Source of the DNA: Lichenihabitans psoromatis
GTDB taxonomy: Bacteria; Pseudomonadota; Alphaproteobacteria; Rhizobiales; Beijerinckiaceae
Direction of reading: 5' to 3'
Assembly (NCBI RefSeq): GCF_004323635.1
Contig: NZ_CP036515.1
Location: 2,729,501-2,793,500 of the forward strand
Length of the DNA: 64,000 nucleotides
Positions 39,417-48,819 of the stretch are shown here, in pieces (position 1 is the first letter of the stretch; each line of letters begins with the position of its first letter). The position numbers were made by a program, and so were the translations under genes. The notes under the pieces are model-generated. The model was not told the origin of the DNA. It saw nothing but the letters and a program-made list of their open reading frames with translations, and ran no database searches.

Positions 39417-39770
39417 ATGTTGAAGATCACGATTGCCGTCCTGACCCTCGCGGCCTGTACGCCGGCTTACGCGGATGTAGCGGGGCGGGCGGATTTCGTG
39501 CCGCGGCTCATCAAGGCGATCGACGACTATATGGGGGCCTATGAGGTCTGCCTCGTGCGGGGTATCGCGGTGTATCCGGTCGCGGGCGAGACGCCCGAGC
39601 AGATCGCCACAACCTCCATCGCGGCATGCCGGACCGCGAATGCCGACGTGAAAGCCGCCACCAAGCGGGTGCACGCCTTCCCGAGCGTGTCGAACTTCAT
39701 GGACGGCACGAGCGAGCGGATTTTTGCCTTCAGCGTGCGGCTGGCGAAAGCCCGGATCGCATCCCGCTGA
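39417..39770 (+). CDS. small secreted protein of unknown function
   Basis: From the ATG at 39417 the product has 117 residues with a signal peptide MLKITIAVLTLAACTPAYADV. The mature part (GRADFVPRLIKAIDDYMGAYEVCLVRGIAVYPVAGETPEQIATTSIAACRTANADVKAATKRV, read in parts) is mostly helical, with two cysteines that could pair. I do not recognise a family. It lies 46 bases past the tRNA and 56 bases before the azoreductase gene. Confidence 0.6.
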   Translation: MLKITIAVLTLAACTPAYADVAGRADFVPRLIKAIDDYMGAYEVCLVRGIAVYPVAGETPEQIATTSIAACRTANADVKAATKRVHAFPSVSNFMDGTSERIFAFSVRLAKARIASR

Positions 39771-39826
39771 TCGCTGGCTCGACCGTCCGTTCAGCTTGAA
39801 CCGCAATCCGAACAGAGAGACGCCCG

Positions 39827-40483
39827 ATGAGCACCGAGACGATGTCCAGCCCGACACACACGCCGCGTCTTCTGCATGTGGAAGCGTCGCCGCGCAAGCA
39901 GCGCTCCGCCTCGCTCGAGGTTGCGGCCGCCTTCATCGCAGCGTGGAAAACGCGCCATCCCGAGGCCGTGGTGGACGTGCTCGATGTGTGGACGACCGAT
40001 CTGCCGCCCTTCGATGGCGAGGCGCTCGAGGCGAAATATGCCGGGCTCGAGGGGCGTGCGCTCAGCCCCGCGCAGACCACGGTCTGGGCCGAGATCGACG
40101 CGCTGGCGGAGCGGTTCCGGCAGGCCAGCCTCATCGTGTTGAGCGTGCCGATGTGGAATTTCGGCATTCCGTATCGTCTGAAACACCTGATCGACGCCAT
40201 CTCGCAGAAGGACATCTTGTTTACCTTCGACGAGCGCGGCCTCAAGGGCATGCTGGGCGGACGCAAGGCTGTCGTTGTCGATGCGCGCGGCGTCGGGCTC
40301 GGCCCGGATTTCCCGCGCGATCTCGATCACCAGCAGAGCTACATGACGGCGTGGCTGCAGATGATCGGCATCACGGACATCACGCATATTGAGGTCGAGA
40401 AGACGCTGATGGGGGCCGAGGTGGACCATGCGGCGCGGGCCAAGGCGCGGGAGCAGGCCGCGCGGCTTGGAGCGACGCTCTAA
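39827..40483 (+). CDS. azoR: FMN-dependent NADH-azoreductase
   Basis: The 218-residue product has the flavodoxin-like quinone reductase fold of AzoR. The flavin-binding region is LHVEASPRKQRSASLEVAAAFIAAW, then VLSVPMWNFGIPYRLKHLIDAI, which holds the conserved P-M-W-N-F motif. The family reduces quinones, azo dyes and nitro compounds by two electrons and protects against thiol and quinone stress. It starts with ATG and ends two bases from the convergent TetR gene. Confidence 0.9.
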   Translation: MSTETMSSPTHTPRLLHVEASPRKQRSASLEVAAAFIAAWKTRHPEAVVDVLDVWTTDLPPFDGEALEAKYAGLEGRALSPAQTTVWAEIDALAERFRQASLIVLSVPMWNFGIPYRLKHLIDAISQKDILFTFDERGLKGMLGGRKAVVVDARGVGLGPDFPRDLDHQQSYMTAWLQMIGITDITHIEVEKTLMGAEVDHAARAKAREQAARLGATL

Positions 40484-40485
40484 CG

Positions 40486-41088
40486 TCAGCCGGCGGAGCC
40501 GCCCGAGTTCCTGGCGAAAGCCGCGATGACGGCTTCGCTCATGCGGACGAATTTCGCGCTCGGGCCTTCAAGCCCGACGCTCTGCCGGCTCACCCGCGCG
40601 CCTTCGAGCAACAGCGACAGTGTATCGGCCAGCAGTTCTGGCTGCGTCACGTTGGCGGACCGGCACAGACTCGCGAGCTTGTCGCGAAACTCGGTCTTGC
40701 ATTCTTCGATGATGCGACGGGCCGGATGTCCCTCTTCGGTGAGTTCAATCGCCGCATTGGCGAGGTCGCAGCCCCGGCCATCCTCCAACACGCATTCGGC
40801 TCCTCGAAGGACCCAGCCGTGGAGTTGGGCCATGGGATCGTTCGGATGATCGAGCGCGAGTTGCACCCACATGGCCTGGATATCGTCGGCAACCTCTTGC
40901 AGACACTCGACGATCAGCTCATCCTTCGAGCCGAAGTGACGATAAAGCGTCATCTTGTTGGTGCCGGCCGCGTCCGCGATCGTTTCCACGCCGACACTTC
41001 GGATGCCGTGCCGGTGGAACAAATCCCGCGCACTGGCGACAATTCTGTCGCGAGGCCGTGATCGCAGCGCGGTACAATCCGATGCCAT
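40486..41088 (-). CDS. TetR-family regulator of the RND locus
   Basis: The 200-residue product has an N-terminal HTH of the TetR type: ARDLFHRHGIRSVGVETIADAAGTNKMTLYRHFGSKDELI. The C-terminal ligand domain resembles AcrR-like or NemR-like repressors but names no ligand. The ATG at 41088 is set by a strong ribosome-binding site (GGAGG at about 41096-41100); a TTG at 41118 is in frame but less likely. It is divergent from the small ORF and RND pump, and two tandem palindromes in between are its probable operators. Confidence 0.9.
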   Translation of the reverse strand: MASDCTALRSRPRDRIVASARDLFHRHGIRSVGVETIADAAGTNKMTLYRHFGSKDELIVECLQEVADDIQAMWVQLALDHPNDPMAQLHGWVLRGAECVLEDGRGCDLANAAIELTEEGHPARRIIEECKTEFRDKLASLCRSANVTQPELLADTLSLLLEGARVSRQSVGLEGPSAKFVRMSEAVIAAFARNSGGSAG

Positions 41089-41123
41089 GGTCGAACCTCC
41101 CAAAGCTTTCTCGCCCAAAAGCC

Positions 41124-41152
41124 TTGACGTGGATGTTACCGAACGGTAACTC
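41124..41152 (+). promoter_or_regulatory. candidate promoter of the RND operon
   Basis: A -35 box TTGACG (41124-41129) and a -10 box TAACTC (41147-41152) are spaced by 17 bases. Operator 1 (41135-41150) fills the spacer and overlaps the -10 box, so repressor binding would block RNA polymerase. Confidence 0.45.
41135..41150. promoter_or_regulatory. TetR operator 1
   Basis: GTTACCG-AA-CGGTAAC is a near-perfect palindrome of 16 bp with 7-bp arms. It lies between the divergent TetR and pump genes. Confidence 0.75.
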
Positions 41153-41159
41153 TTCGTTT

Positions 41160-41175
41160 GTTACTGCCCAGTAAC
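41160..41175. promoter_or_regulatory. TetR operator 2
   Basis: GTTACTG-CC-CAGTAAC has the same 7-bp-arm, 2-bp-centre form as operator 1, with one base changed in each arm. The centres of the two sites are 25 bp apart. Confidence 0.75.
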
Positions 41176-41267
41176 ATAGTGGCGGGTCATGGTCAATGAA
41201 AGGCCATGGCCCGTTCCGGAACCGGCGAGACCGGGGCGGGCGCAACGGCGTTCGCAAGGAAGGCACC

Positions 41268-41531
41268 ATGACCTGCAAGAGCCTCGATTTGACGATCGAA
41301 GACGCATTGGCCGACCCTGTGATCGGGGCCGCGATGCGCGCCGATCATGTCGACCCCATCCGTTTCGAGTCGCTTCTCCGCGCCACCGCTCAATCAGTCG
41401 AACGCTCGTGGCGGGATCGCCAGACGAATGAAATCGGCCCGCGTGCGCCGGAGCGTCGTCGGCCCGTGCCGTGTTCGGCGCCGGCCGATCGCATGTCCGC
41501 CGCGTCCTGGGGGATGATCCGCGCATGGTAG
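41268..41531 (+). CDS. small ORF upstream of and coupled to the RND permease
   Basis: This 87-residue frame starts at ATG 41268 with AAGGAAGG upstream and begins MTCKSLDLTIEDALADPVIG. The first 55 residues look like a folded protein. The last 30 are Arg/Pro-rich and may be a frame read-through. Its TAG (41529-41531) overlaps the start codon region of the RND permease (ATG 41525), which suggests translational coupling. I do not recognise a family. It sits where the leader of the pump operon would be, so a regulatory leader function is also possible. Confidence 0.55.
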   Translation: MTCKSLDLTIEDALADPVIGAAMRADHVDPIRFESLLRATAQSVERSWRDRQTNEIGPRAPERRRPVPCSAPADRMSAASWGMIRAW

Positions 41532-44500
41532 GGTTCTTTACGCAACGGCCGATCTTCGCGTCGGCCGTTGCGGTCATCATGGTGATGGCCGGGGCGATCT
41601 GCTACCTGCTGCTCCCCGTCTCCCAATTTCCCGACATCACGCCGCCGCAGGTCGTGATCAGCGCCGTCTATCCTGGCGCCAGCGCGCAGGTCGTGGCCGA
41701 TACGGTCACGACGCCGCTGGAACAGCAGATCAACGGTGTCCAGGGCATGACCTACATGTCCTCGTCGAGCTCGAACGATGGGTCGTCGACCATCACGGTG
41801 ACGTTCGACGTGGGCTATCCGCTCAGCATCGCGGCCGTCGACGTGCAGAACCGCGTGTCGCAGGCCGCCTCGTCATTGCCCGCCATCGTCAATCAGGCCG
41901 GCGTGACGATCAAGAAGCAGAACCCCAACTTCGTCCTCATCGTCAATCTGACCTCGCCCGATGGGTCGATCGACCCGGTCGCGTTGAGCAATTACGCCTA
42001 TCTCCAGATTGTCGATCCGCTGAAGCGGTTGCCGGGGGTCGGCGACGTGCAGATCTTCGGCGAGCGGCGCTATTCTATGCGGGTTTGGCTCGATCCCGAC
42101 CGGCTCGCCAATCTCGGCATCACCGCCGTCGATGTTCAAAGCGCCATCGCAGAACAGAACGTGCAGGTCGCGGCCGGCAAGATCGGGCAATCCCCCGCGC
42201 CCGCCGGCACCCCGTTCGAAATGCAGGTCAATGCGGTCGGTCGCCTGAGCGATCCGGCGCAGTTCGGTGAGATCGTCGTGCATGCGGATCCGGCGACCGG
42301 CTCCGTGGTGCGGCTGCGGGATGTCGCCCGGATCGAACTTGGCGCGCTGCAATATGCGTCGACGGCCTTCTTCGGCAAGGACCCGACCGTCGTCCTGGCG
42401 GTCTATCAAATGCCGGGCTCGAATGCGCTCGATCTGCAGAAGAACATCCTGAACAAGATGGAGGAGCTGAAAAAGCGGTTCCCGAAGGGCATCGATTACG
42501 CGATGCATTATGACACGACGCGCTTCGTGTCGGCTTCGATGCACGACGTCGTCATCACACTCGGCGAGGCGCTGATCCTCGTCGTCATGGTGGTCTATAT
42601 CTTCTTGCAGAGCTGGCGCACGACCATCATCCCGACGATCGCGATCCCGGTTTCGTTGATCGCGACGCTCGCGGTTATGCATGTCTGCGGCTTCTCGCTC
42701 AACATGCTCAGCCTGCTCGGTATGGTGTTGGCGATCGGTCTGGTGGTCGACGATGCCATCGTGGTGGTCGAGAACGTGGAGCGACAGCTCGAAGCGGGTC
42801 TTCCGCCCATGGAGGCGACCCGCAAGGCCATGTCCGAGGTGACGGGGCCGATCATCGCCACCACAGCGGTGCTGATGGCGGTGTTCATCCCGGTCGCGTT
42901 CATTCCGGGCGTCGCGGGCCGCCTCTACAATCAGTTTGCGCTGACGGTCGCGATTTCGGTCGGCATCTCGGCCTTCAACTCGCTGACGCTCAGCCCGGCT
43001 CTCGCGGCTGTGTTCCTGCGCCACCGGCCACAGCAGCCGTTCATCCTGTTCCGCTGGTTCAACAGCGGGTTCGAGTGGCTCTCCCACTTCTACGCCAGCA
43101 TGGTGCGCGGCCTCATCGCGTTCCGCTGGGCCTTGATGCTCGTCTTCGCTGTCGGTCTTGTGGGCACCTATATGCTGTGGACGCGGCTGCCGAGCACCTT
43201 CCTGCCGGTCGAAGATCAGGGCTATTTCTTCGTGGTGATCCAGGGGCCGGATGGCTCGTCACTGGAGCGCACGGACGTCATCGCCAAGCAGGTGCGGGAC
43301 GTGCTGCAGAACGAGCCGGGTGTCGAGATCGTCGGCTCGATCAGCGGATTGAACTTCCTGACCAACGCGGCGCAATCGAATTCGGCTGTCGAATTCGCCA
43401 TTCTCAAGCCGTGGGACCAGCGGCCGCCTGAACAGAATGCCTCAAAGATCGTGGCGGCTGTCCGGCCGAAGCTTCTCGGCATTCCCGGTGCCTTCGCGCT
43501 CAGCTTCGATCCGCCGTCGATCCCCGGCATCGGGACCACGGGCGGCTTCGAATTCGAAATCGAAGATTTGACGGGGCGCGGCAGCGTCGCGCTCAACGAT
43601 GCGACGCAGGCGGTGCTGGCCGAAGCGCGCAAACAGCCCGAGCTGAATCCGCAGCAATTGTTCAGCTCGTTCAGCACCTCGACGCCGCAATTCAACTATG
43701 ACCTCGATCGGAACAAGGCCAAGCTGCTCGGGCTGAGTCTGCCGGATGTGTTCAACACGCTGCAGATCTATCTCGGCTCGCTCTACGTGAACGACTTCAA
43801 CCTGTTTGGGCGCACGTTCCGGGTCACGATCCAGGCCGACAAAAATGCGCGGTCGGGCGCTGCCGATATCTCGCGCCTTTACGTCCGCAACTCGACCGGC
43901 GGTATGGTGCCGCTCTCGACGCTCGGAACTTTGAAGCCGATCGTCGGACCCGAAACCGTGCCGCATTACAACAACTACGCGTCCGCGCTGATCAACGGCG
44001 GCGCGGCGCCGGGCTTCAGTTCGGGGCAAGCCGTCGCGGCGATGGAGCGGGCCGCCAATGCGGTTCTGCCGCGTGACTTCGCGTTCGAATGGACCGGCAT
44101 CACGTTTCAGGAACTCAAGGCCGGGTCGGCCGCCAGCCTCATCTTCGGGCTCGCGATCGTGTTCGTGTTCCTGATCCTCGCGGCTCAATACGAAAGCTGG
44201 TCCATGCCGTTCATGGTCCTGCTGGCGGTTCCGCTCGCCCTGTTCGGGGCGCTCGCGGCGCTGTTCGTGCGCGGCATGCAGATCGACGTCTACTCGCAGA
44301 TCGGCTTCGTGATGCTGATCGGCCTCGCGGCCAAGAATGCGATTTTGATCGTCGAATTCGCTAAGCGCCGTCGCGAGGAAGGCCTGAGCATCGTCGAGGC
44401 CGCCATGGAAGCGGGTCGGCTGCGCCTTCGCCCGATCCTGATGACGGCTTTTGCGTTCATCCTCGGCGTGCTGCCGCTCACGATCGCGACCGGCGCGGGC

Positions 44501-44704
44501 GCCGCGAGCCGGCAGTCGCTCGGCACCACGGTCTTTGGCGGCATGTTGGCCGCCACCATACTGACGCTGATCTTCGTGCCGGTGTTCTATGCCATCATCG
44601 AGCGGATGCGCGAGCGTGACCCAGTGGTCGCGGCGGACGCTGTCCACGCCCCGAAGGAGCCAGTCCGTTATGGGCCGGAGCCTCACCCCCATGCGGCCGA
44701 ATGA
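41525..44704 (+). CDS. RND-family multidrug efflux permease (HAE1)
   Basis: The 1059-residue inner-membrane protein begins MVGFFTQRPIFASAVAVIMVMAG, the usual AcrB-type helix 1 start. Features of drug-exporting RND pumps are LPVSQFPDITPPQVVISAVYPGA, the proton-relay aspartates in GLVVDDAIVVVENVER, the ENVER loop, and the Lys of helix 10 in LAAKNAILIVEFAKRRREEG. The two large periplasmic loops are of the expected size. Proteins of this group export drugs, dyes or detergents in a tripartite complex. Substrates are unknown. It precedes its adaptor, the reverse of the usual order, and no outer-membrane channel gene is present. Confidence 0.93.
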   Translation: MVGFFTQRPIFASAVAVIMVMAGAICYLLLPVSQFPDITPPQVVISAVYPGASAQVVADTVTTPLEQQINGVQGMTYMSSSSSNDGSSTITVTFDVGYPLSIAAVDVQNRVSQAASSLPAIVNQAGVTIKKQNPNFVLIVNLTSPDGSIDPVALSNYAYLQIVDPLKRLPGVGDVQIFGERRYSMRVWLDPDRLANLGITAVDVQSAIAEQNVQVAAGKIGQSPAPAGTPFEMQVNAVGRLSDPAQFGEIVVHADPATGSVVRLRDVARIELGALQYASTAFFGKDPTVVLAVYQMPGSNALDLQKNILNKMEELKKRFPKGIDYAMHYDTTRFVSASMHDVVITLGEALILVVMVVYIFLQSWRTTIIPTIAIPVSLIATLAVMHVCGFSLNMLSLLGMVLAIGLVVDDAIVVVENVERQLEAGLPPMEATRKAMSEVTGPIIATTAVLMAVFIPVAFIPGVAGRLYNQFALTVAISVGISAFNSLTLSPALAAVFLRHRPQQPFILFRWFNSGFEWLSHFYASMVRGLIAFRWALMLVFAVGLVGTYMLWTRLPSTFLPVEDQGYFFVVIQGPDGSSLERTDVIAKQVRDVLQNEPGVEIVGSISGLNFLTNAAQSNSAVEFAILKPWDQRPPEQNASKIVAAVRPKLLGIPGAFALSFDPPSIPGIGTTGGFEFEIEDLTGRGSVALNDATQAVLAEARKQPELNPQQLFSSFSTSTPQFNYDLDRNKAKLLGLSLPDVFNTLQIYLGSLYVNDFNLFGRTFRVTIQADKNARSGAADISRLYVRNSTGGMVPLSTLGTLKPIVGPETVPHYNNYASALINGGAAPGFSSGQAVAAMERAANAVLPRDFAFEWTGITFQELKAGSAASLIFGLAIVFVFLILAAQYESWSMPFMVLLAVPLALFGALAALFVRGMQIDVYSQIGFVMLIGLAAKNAILIVEFAKRRREEGLSIVEAAMEAGRLRLRPILMTAFAFILGVLPLTIATGAGAASRQSLGTTVFGGMLAATILTLIFVPVFYAIIERMRERDPVVAADAVHAPKEPVRYGPEPHPHAAE

Positions 44705-45882
44705 CGGAGCACCACCCCATGCGAAAGCGTTCTCTCCTCATCGGCACGGCCCTCGCGCTCGTGGCTGCCGCAGCCGTCTATGGCTACGGCGAAGTCGAAC
44801 GCGGCCATTGGTGGCCGCGCCCGGCGGTCGCGTCGGCACAAGGTGCTCCGCCCCAGGCCATGCCGGTCCCGGTCACCAAGGTCGTGAAGAAGACCATTCC
44901 GATCGTGCTGGATTATTCAGCCCGGACGGAGTCGATCCGCGCCATCACGCTCCAGGCAAAAGTCTCGGCCTATGTGCTGGAACAGGCCGTGCCGGATGGA
45001 TCGGACGTGAAGACCGGCGACCTTCTCTATCGGCTCGATCCGCGTGACTTCCAGGTCGCGCTAGATCAGGCCAATGCACAGATCGCGCGTGACTCGGCAT
45101 CGCTCGACTATCAAAAGTCGAATTTTCATCGCGGTGACGAATTGTCGAAGAGCGGTTGGTTGGCGAAGGATAGCTATGATCAGCGTGCCAGCACCATGCG
45201 GCAGGCAGAAGCGTCGCTGCTCGCCGATAATGCGAGCGTGAGGGCGGCGCAGCTCAATCTCGACTACACGTCGATCCGCGCGCCGTTCCCCGGGCGGCTC
45301 GGCCGCAATCAGGCGCCGGTCGGCACCTTGGTCAGCACCGGCGGCACCGTGCTGAATACCCTCGTGCAGCTCGACCCGATCTATGTGGCGTTCAATCCGG
45401 GTGAGACGGATCTTGCCGCCATCCAGAAAGCCAAGCAGACGGGGCCGGTCACAGTCGATATTTCAGTTCCGGGCGAGACGACCGCGAGCCACAAGGGCGA
45501 ACTCTCCTTCGTGGATAATACGGTCGATCGGTCGACCGGCACCGTGACGGCGCGAGCCACCATCGACAACAAGGATCTGAGCCTGCTGCCGGGCCAATAT
45601 GTGCGCGTGCGCGTTCACGTTCGCGATCAGCCCGACGCGCTGATGGTGCCGCAGATCGCCATCGGGTCGAGCCAACTCGGCAAATATGTGATGGTGGTCG
45701 GTGCCGGCGAAACGGTCGAACAGCATCTTGTGACGCTCGGCCCGACATCGGGCGATCTCGTCGCGCTGCTCACTGGCGTTGCCGAGAATGACCGGGTCAT
45801 CGTCGGCAACCTGCAGAAAATCGGCCCCGGCATGCCGGTGAAAGCCCTGCCGGAGCAGCCCGCGGCCGCTCCGCCCCCCTGA
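44701..45882 (+). CDS. RND efflux periplasmic adaptor (membrane fusion protein)
   Basis: The 393-residue product has an N-terminal hydrophobic segment RSLLIGTALALVAAAAVYGYG that anchors or exports it. The lipoyl-type and hairpin regions follow (LDYSARTESIRAITLQAKVSAYVLEQAVPDGSDVKTGDLLYRLDPRDFQVALDQANAQIA, read in parts), then IRAPFPGRLGRNQAPVGTLVSTGG and the beta-barrel domain VDNTVDRSTGTVTARATIDN. It lacks the lipobox Cys of AcrA. The ATGA overlap with the permease gene indicates coupled translation. The partner outer-membrane channel must come from elsewhere. Confidence 0.92.
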   Translation: MTEHHPMRKRSLLIGTALALVAAAAVYGYGEVERGHWWPRPAVASAQGAPPQAMPVPVTKVVKKTIPIVLDYSARTESIRAITLQAKVSAYVLEQAVPDGSDVKTGDLLYRLDPRDFQVALDQANAQIARDSASLDYQKSNFHRGDELSKSGWLAKDSYDQRASTMRQAEASLLADNASVRAAQLNLDYTSIRAPFPGRLGRNQAPVGTLVSTGGTVLNTLVQLDPIYVAFNPGETDLAAIQKAKQTGPVTVDISVPGETTASHKGELSFVDNTVDRSTGTVTARATIDNKDLSLLPGQYVRVRVHVRDQPDALMVPQIAIGSSQLGKYVMVVGAGETVEQHLVTLGPTSGDLVALLTGVAENDRVIVGNLQKIGPGMPVKALPEQPAAAPPP

Positions 45883-45895
45883 TCGAGGCGTCCCT

Positions 45896-48673
45896 TTAGC
45901 CGGTGTTGCGGAGACCTGCCGCAACACCGTTGATCGAGATCAGGATGCCGCGCTGCACTTTCTCGTCGGTCTGGCCCGCCCGCCAGCGGCGGATCAGATC
46001 GATCTGAAGATGATTGAGCGGCGTGATGTAGGGGAAGCGATGATTGATCGAGCGCGCGAGGGTCGGGTTCTCGGCCAGCCGCTCGGAATGCCCCGTGATA
46101 GCGTGCAGCATCTCGATCGTGCGGGTCCATTCCGCCTCGATGTCCGTGAAGATGCGTCCCGCAAGCGCCTGGTCGGTCACTAATTCGGCATAGCGCCGCG
46201 CGACGGACGCATCGGCCTTGGCCAGAACCATGTCCATGTTGGACAGGATGGTGCGGAAGAAGGGCCATTCGGCATTCATCCGGCGCAGCAGATCGAGCCG
46301 GTTCTCCCGATCCTCCGCCACGAAGCTTTCGACCGCCGAGCCGAAGCCGAACCAGCCCGGCAGCGTGACGCGGCTCTGTCCCCAGGAGAAGCTCCAGGGG
46401 ATGGCGCGCAGATCTTCGATCTTGCGGGTCGAGCGGCGCGAGGCCGGCCGCGAGCCGATGTTCAGATCGGCGATTTCGGCGATCGGTGTCGCGGCGAAGA
46501 AGTAGTCCGTGAAACCGGGCGTGTCGTAGACCAGCGTGCGATAGGCCGCCATGCTGGCGGTCGATAGGCTTGCGGCGGCATCGAGAAAGGCCGGGTCGGG
46601 TTGCTGCTTGCTCGACAGCAAAGTCGCCTCGAGGCTGGCCGACATCAGCAATTCGAGATTGCGCCGCCCGATTTCGGGATTCGCATATTTGCTGGAGATG
46701 ATCTCGCCCTGTTCGGTCAGGCGGATCTGTCCGTTCACCGTGCCGGGTGGTTGCGCCAGAATGGCCTGGTAGCTCGGGCCGCCACCGCGACCTACCGTGC
46801 CGCCTCGTCCGTGAAACAGTCGCAGTGTGATGCCGGGGCGTTCGGCAAACATCTTGGCCAGTGCGGTCGATGATCGATACAGCTCCCAGGTGCTCGTGAA
46901 GAAGCCGCCGTCCTTGTTGCTGTCCGAATAGCCCAGCATGATGTCTTGCTGGCCGCCGGATCGCAGGACCAGCGCTTCGATGCCGGGCAGGGCGTAAAAG
47001 GCCCGCATGATCGGCTCGGCGTTGCGAAGGTCGGCGATCGTCTCGAACAACGGGCTGACGATCAGGTCTGCGACAGCCGCGCTGCCCGGGCCGACGGTGC
47101 CGTGCAGAAGTCCGAGTTCCTTCTGTAACAGCAGCACTTCCAAAAGATCGCTGACGGTTTCGGTGTGACTGATGATGTAGTGGCGGATCGCCTCGGGGCC
47201 GAACAGGGCACGCATGCGACGCGCGCCGTCGAACACGGCGAGTTCGCTCGTGGTGCGCTCCGAATAGGCAAGATAGGGAAGGCGAAGCGGCCGCCCCTCG
47301 CCAAGCAGGCGCAGCAGCAGCGCCTGTTTGGCGTCCTCGTCGAGCGCGGGATAGTCGGCCTCGACGCCCGACTGCGCCAGAAGTTCGGCCAGCGTCTCCT
47401 CGTGGCGGTCGGAGCTTTGGCGAAGATCGACCGTAGCGAGGTGGAAGCCGAAGACCTCGACGGCGCGGATCAGCGGCTCGAGACGGAAATCCACCATGTC
47501 GCCGCCATGTCGGTCACGCAGCGAGGTCGCGATGATCCGGAGGTCGTGCAGGAGGGCTGCGCTATCGGGGTAAGGTTGGCCCTGTAGGAGGGCCTGCACC
47601 GGGGCTTGCGTGCCGGTCAGCAACCGCAACGTTGCGGCAAGCCGGGCATAGATCCCGATCGAGGCCTGCCGGTAGGGCTCATCCTCCCGTTGCGGGCTGA
47701 CGTCGCCCGATTGCCGCGCCAACTCTTCCAACTCGGGGCTGCATCCGACCAGAATGCGCGACATGGAGAGTTCCGCGCCGAGGTGTTGTACCTCGTCGAG
47801 ATAGAAGGTGAGAGCCGTCTCGCTCTGTCGCTTGAGCGCGAATTCGAGTGTCGTCACGTCGACGTTCGGATTGCCGTCGCGATCGCCACCGATCCAATTG
47901 CCCATGCGGAAGAAGGGGGCCGAGCGCCGGCCGAGCATGTGGTCGAGGTCGCCATAGAGCCGTGGGATCGCGCGGAGGAACGTCGTGCGATAATAGCTGA
48001 GCGCATTCTCGATCTCGTCCCGCACCGTCAGGGTGCGAAAGCGCAGCAATCGGGTCTGCCACATCTGGGTGATGCGGGTCCGGAGCAGCGCCGTGTTAAG
48101 AGCGATGTCGCGTGACCCCCGCAATGTGTCGCGCGCTGCCAGCAGCTCGGCGATCGCAAGTTCGGCATCGAGCAGGCTTTTCCGCTGCACCTGCGTCGGG
48201 TGGGCGGTGAGAACTGGCGATACCCAGGCATGGCTCAGGCTTTCGGCGATCCGATCGGGGTCGATTCCAGCCTCGGCCAAACGCTCGAAGGCCCGTGCCA
48301 GTGTGCCGTCTTGCGGCTTCGATTCATGCTGCAGGTCGTAGATGGCCCGCCGCCGAACGTGGTGGCGATCCTCTGCGATATTGGTCAAATGGGAAAAATA
48401 ACTGAACGCGCGGGCGACCGAAACGGCCTGCGAGGGGGTCAGCCCCCTCAAGAGCAGTTCGAGGTCGTGCCCGGCCGCCGTGTCGGCGTTGCGGCGGTAG
48501 GCGACGCTGAGACGGCGGATACGTTCGACCAGGTCAAAATCCGCAACGCCTTCCTGCTCGCGGATGATGTCCCCCAGCAAGGCGCCGAGCAGACGGATAT
48601 CTTCGATCAGCGGCTGATCCTTGGCGAGCGCCGCATCGTCGGCCAGAGCGGGTGTGGAGGTTGATGCTTGCAT
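45896..48673 (-). CDS. ppc: phosphoenolpyruvate carboxylase
   Basis: Ppc carboxylates phosphoenolpyruvate to oxaloacetate and replenishes the citric acid cycle. The 925-residue product has the catalytic His motif [13 protein letters not shown] near residue 155, [23 protein letters not shown], and the catalytic Arg region [22 protein letters not shown]. The C-terminus ends [12 protein letters not shown], the normal allosteric end of the family. It is convergent with the RND adaptor, 13 bp apart, and is transcribed alone or after the metallopeptidase gene. Confidence 0.96.
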   Translation of the reverse strand: MQASTSTPALADDAALAKDQPLIEDIRLLGALLGDIIREQEGVADFDLVERIRRLSVAYRRNADTAAGHDLELLLRGLTPSQAVSVARAFSYFSHLTNIAEDRHHVRRRAIYDLQHESKPQDGTLARAFERLAEAGIDPDRIAESLSHAWVSPVLTAHPTQVQRKSLLDAELAIAELLAARDTLRGSRDIALNTALLRTRITQMWQTRLLRFRTLTVRDEIENALSYYRTTFLRAIPRLYGDLDHMLGRRSAPFFRMGNWIGGDRDGNPNVDVTTLEFALKRQSETALTFYLDEVQHLGAELSMSRILVGCSPELEELARQSGDVSPQREDEPYRQASIGIYARLAATLRLLTGTQAPVQALLQGQPYPDSAALLHDLRIIATSLRDRHGGDMVDFRLEPLIRAVEVFGFHLATVDLRQSSDRHEETLAELLAQSGVEADYPALDEDAKQALLLRLLGEGRPLRLPYLAYSERTTSELAVFDGARRMRALFGPEAIRHYIISHTETVSDLLEVLLLQKELGLLHGTVGPGSAAVADLIVSPLFETIADLRNAEPIMRAFYALPGIEALVLRSGGQQDIMLGYSDSNKDGGFFTSTWELYRSSTALAKMFAERPGITLRLFHGRGGTVGRGGGPSYQAILAQPPGTVNGQIRLTEQGEIISSKYANPEIGRRNLELLMSASLEATLLSSKQQPDPAFLDAAASLSTASMAAYRTLVYDTPGFTDYFFAATPIAEIADLNIGSRPASRRSTRKIEDLRAIPWSFSWGQSRVTLPGWFGFGSAVESFVAEDRENRLDLLRRMNAEWPFFRTILSNMDMVLAKADASVARRYAELVTDQALAGRIFTDIEAEWTRTIEMLHAITGHSERLAENPTLARSINHRFPYITPLNHLQIDLIRRWRAGQTDEKVQRGILISINGVAAGLRNTG

Positions 48674-48759
48674 AGCTCACCGGCTGTCGTTGCGGCTGGC
48701 GCCGGCGCTCGGCACCAGGAGCGCGAACGCTCGTCATCCGTCAGCTTTTGCAAAATCCG

Positions 48760-48800
48760 GGCCTTGGAACAAGCAGCGTTTGTGCGCTGCCGCAAAGGCC
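48760..48800 (-). terminator. compound stem-loop between the metallopeptidase gene and ppc
   Basis: An outer stem GGCCTT/AAGGCC (48760-48765 with 48795-48800) encloses an inner stem GCAGCG/CGCTGC (48773-48778 with 48785-48790). On the minus strand a short T-rich stretch follows, so it may end the metallopeptidase transcript. It may equally act as an attenuator in the 5' leader of ppc, whose start lies 87 bases further on. Confidence 0.45.
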
Positions 48801-48819
48801 GGTGCAAAACGATGCTGGC

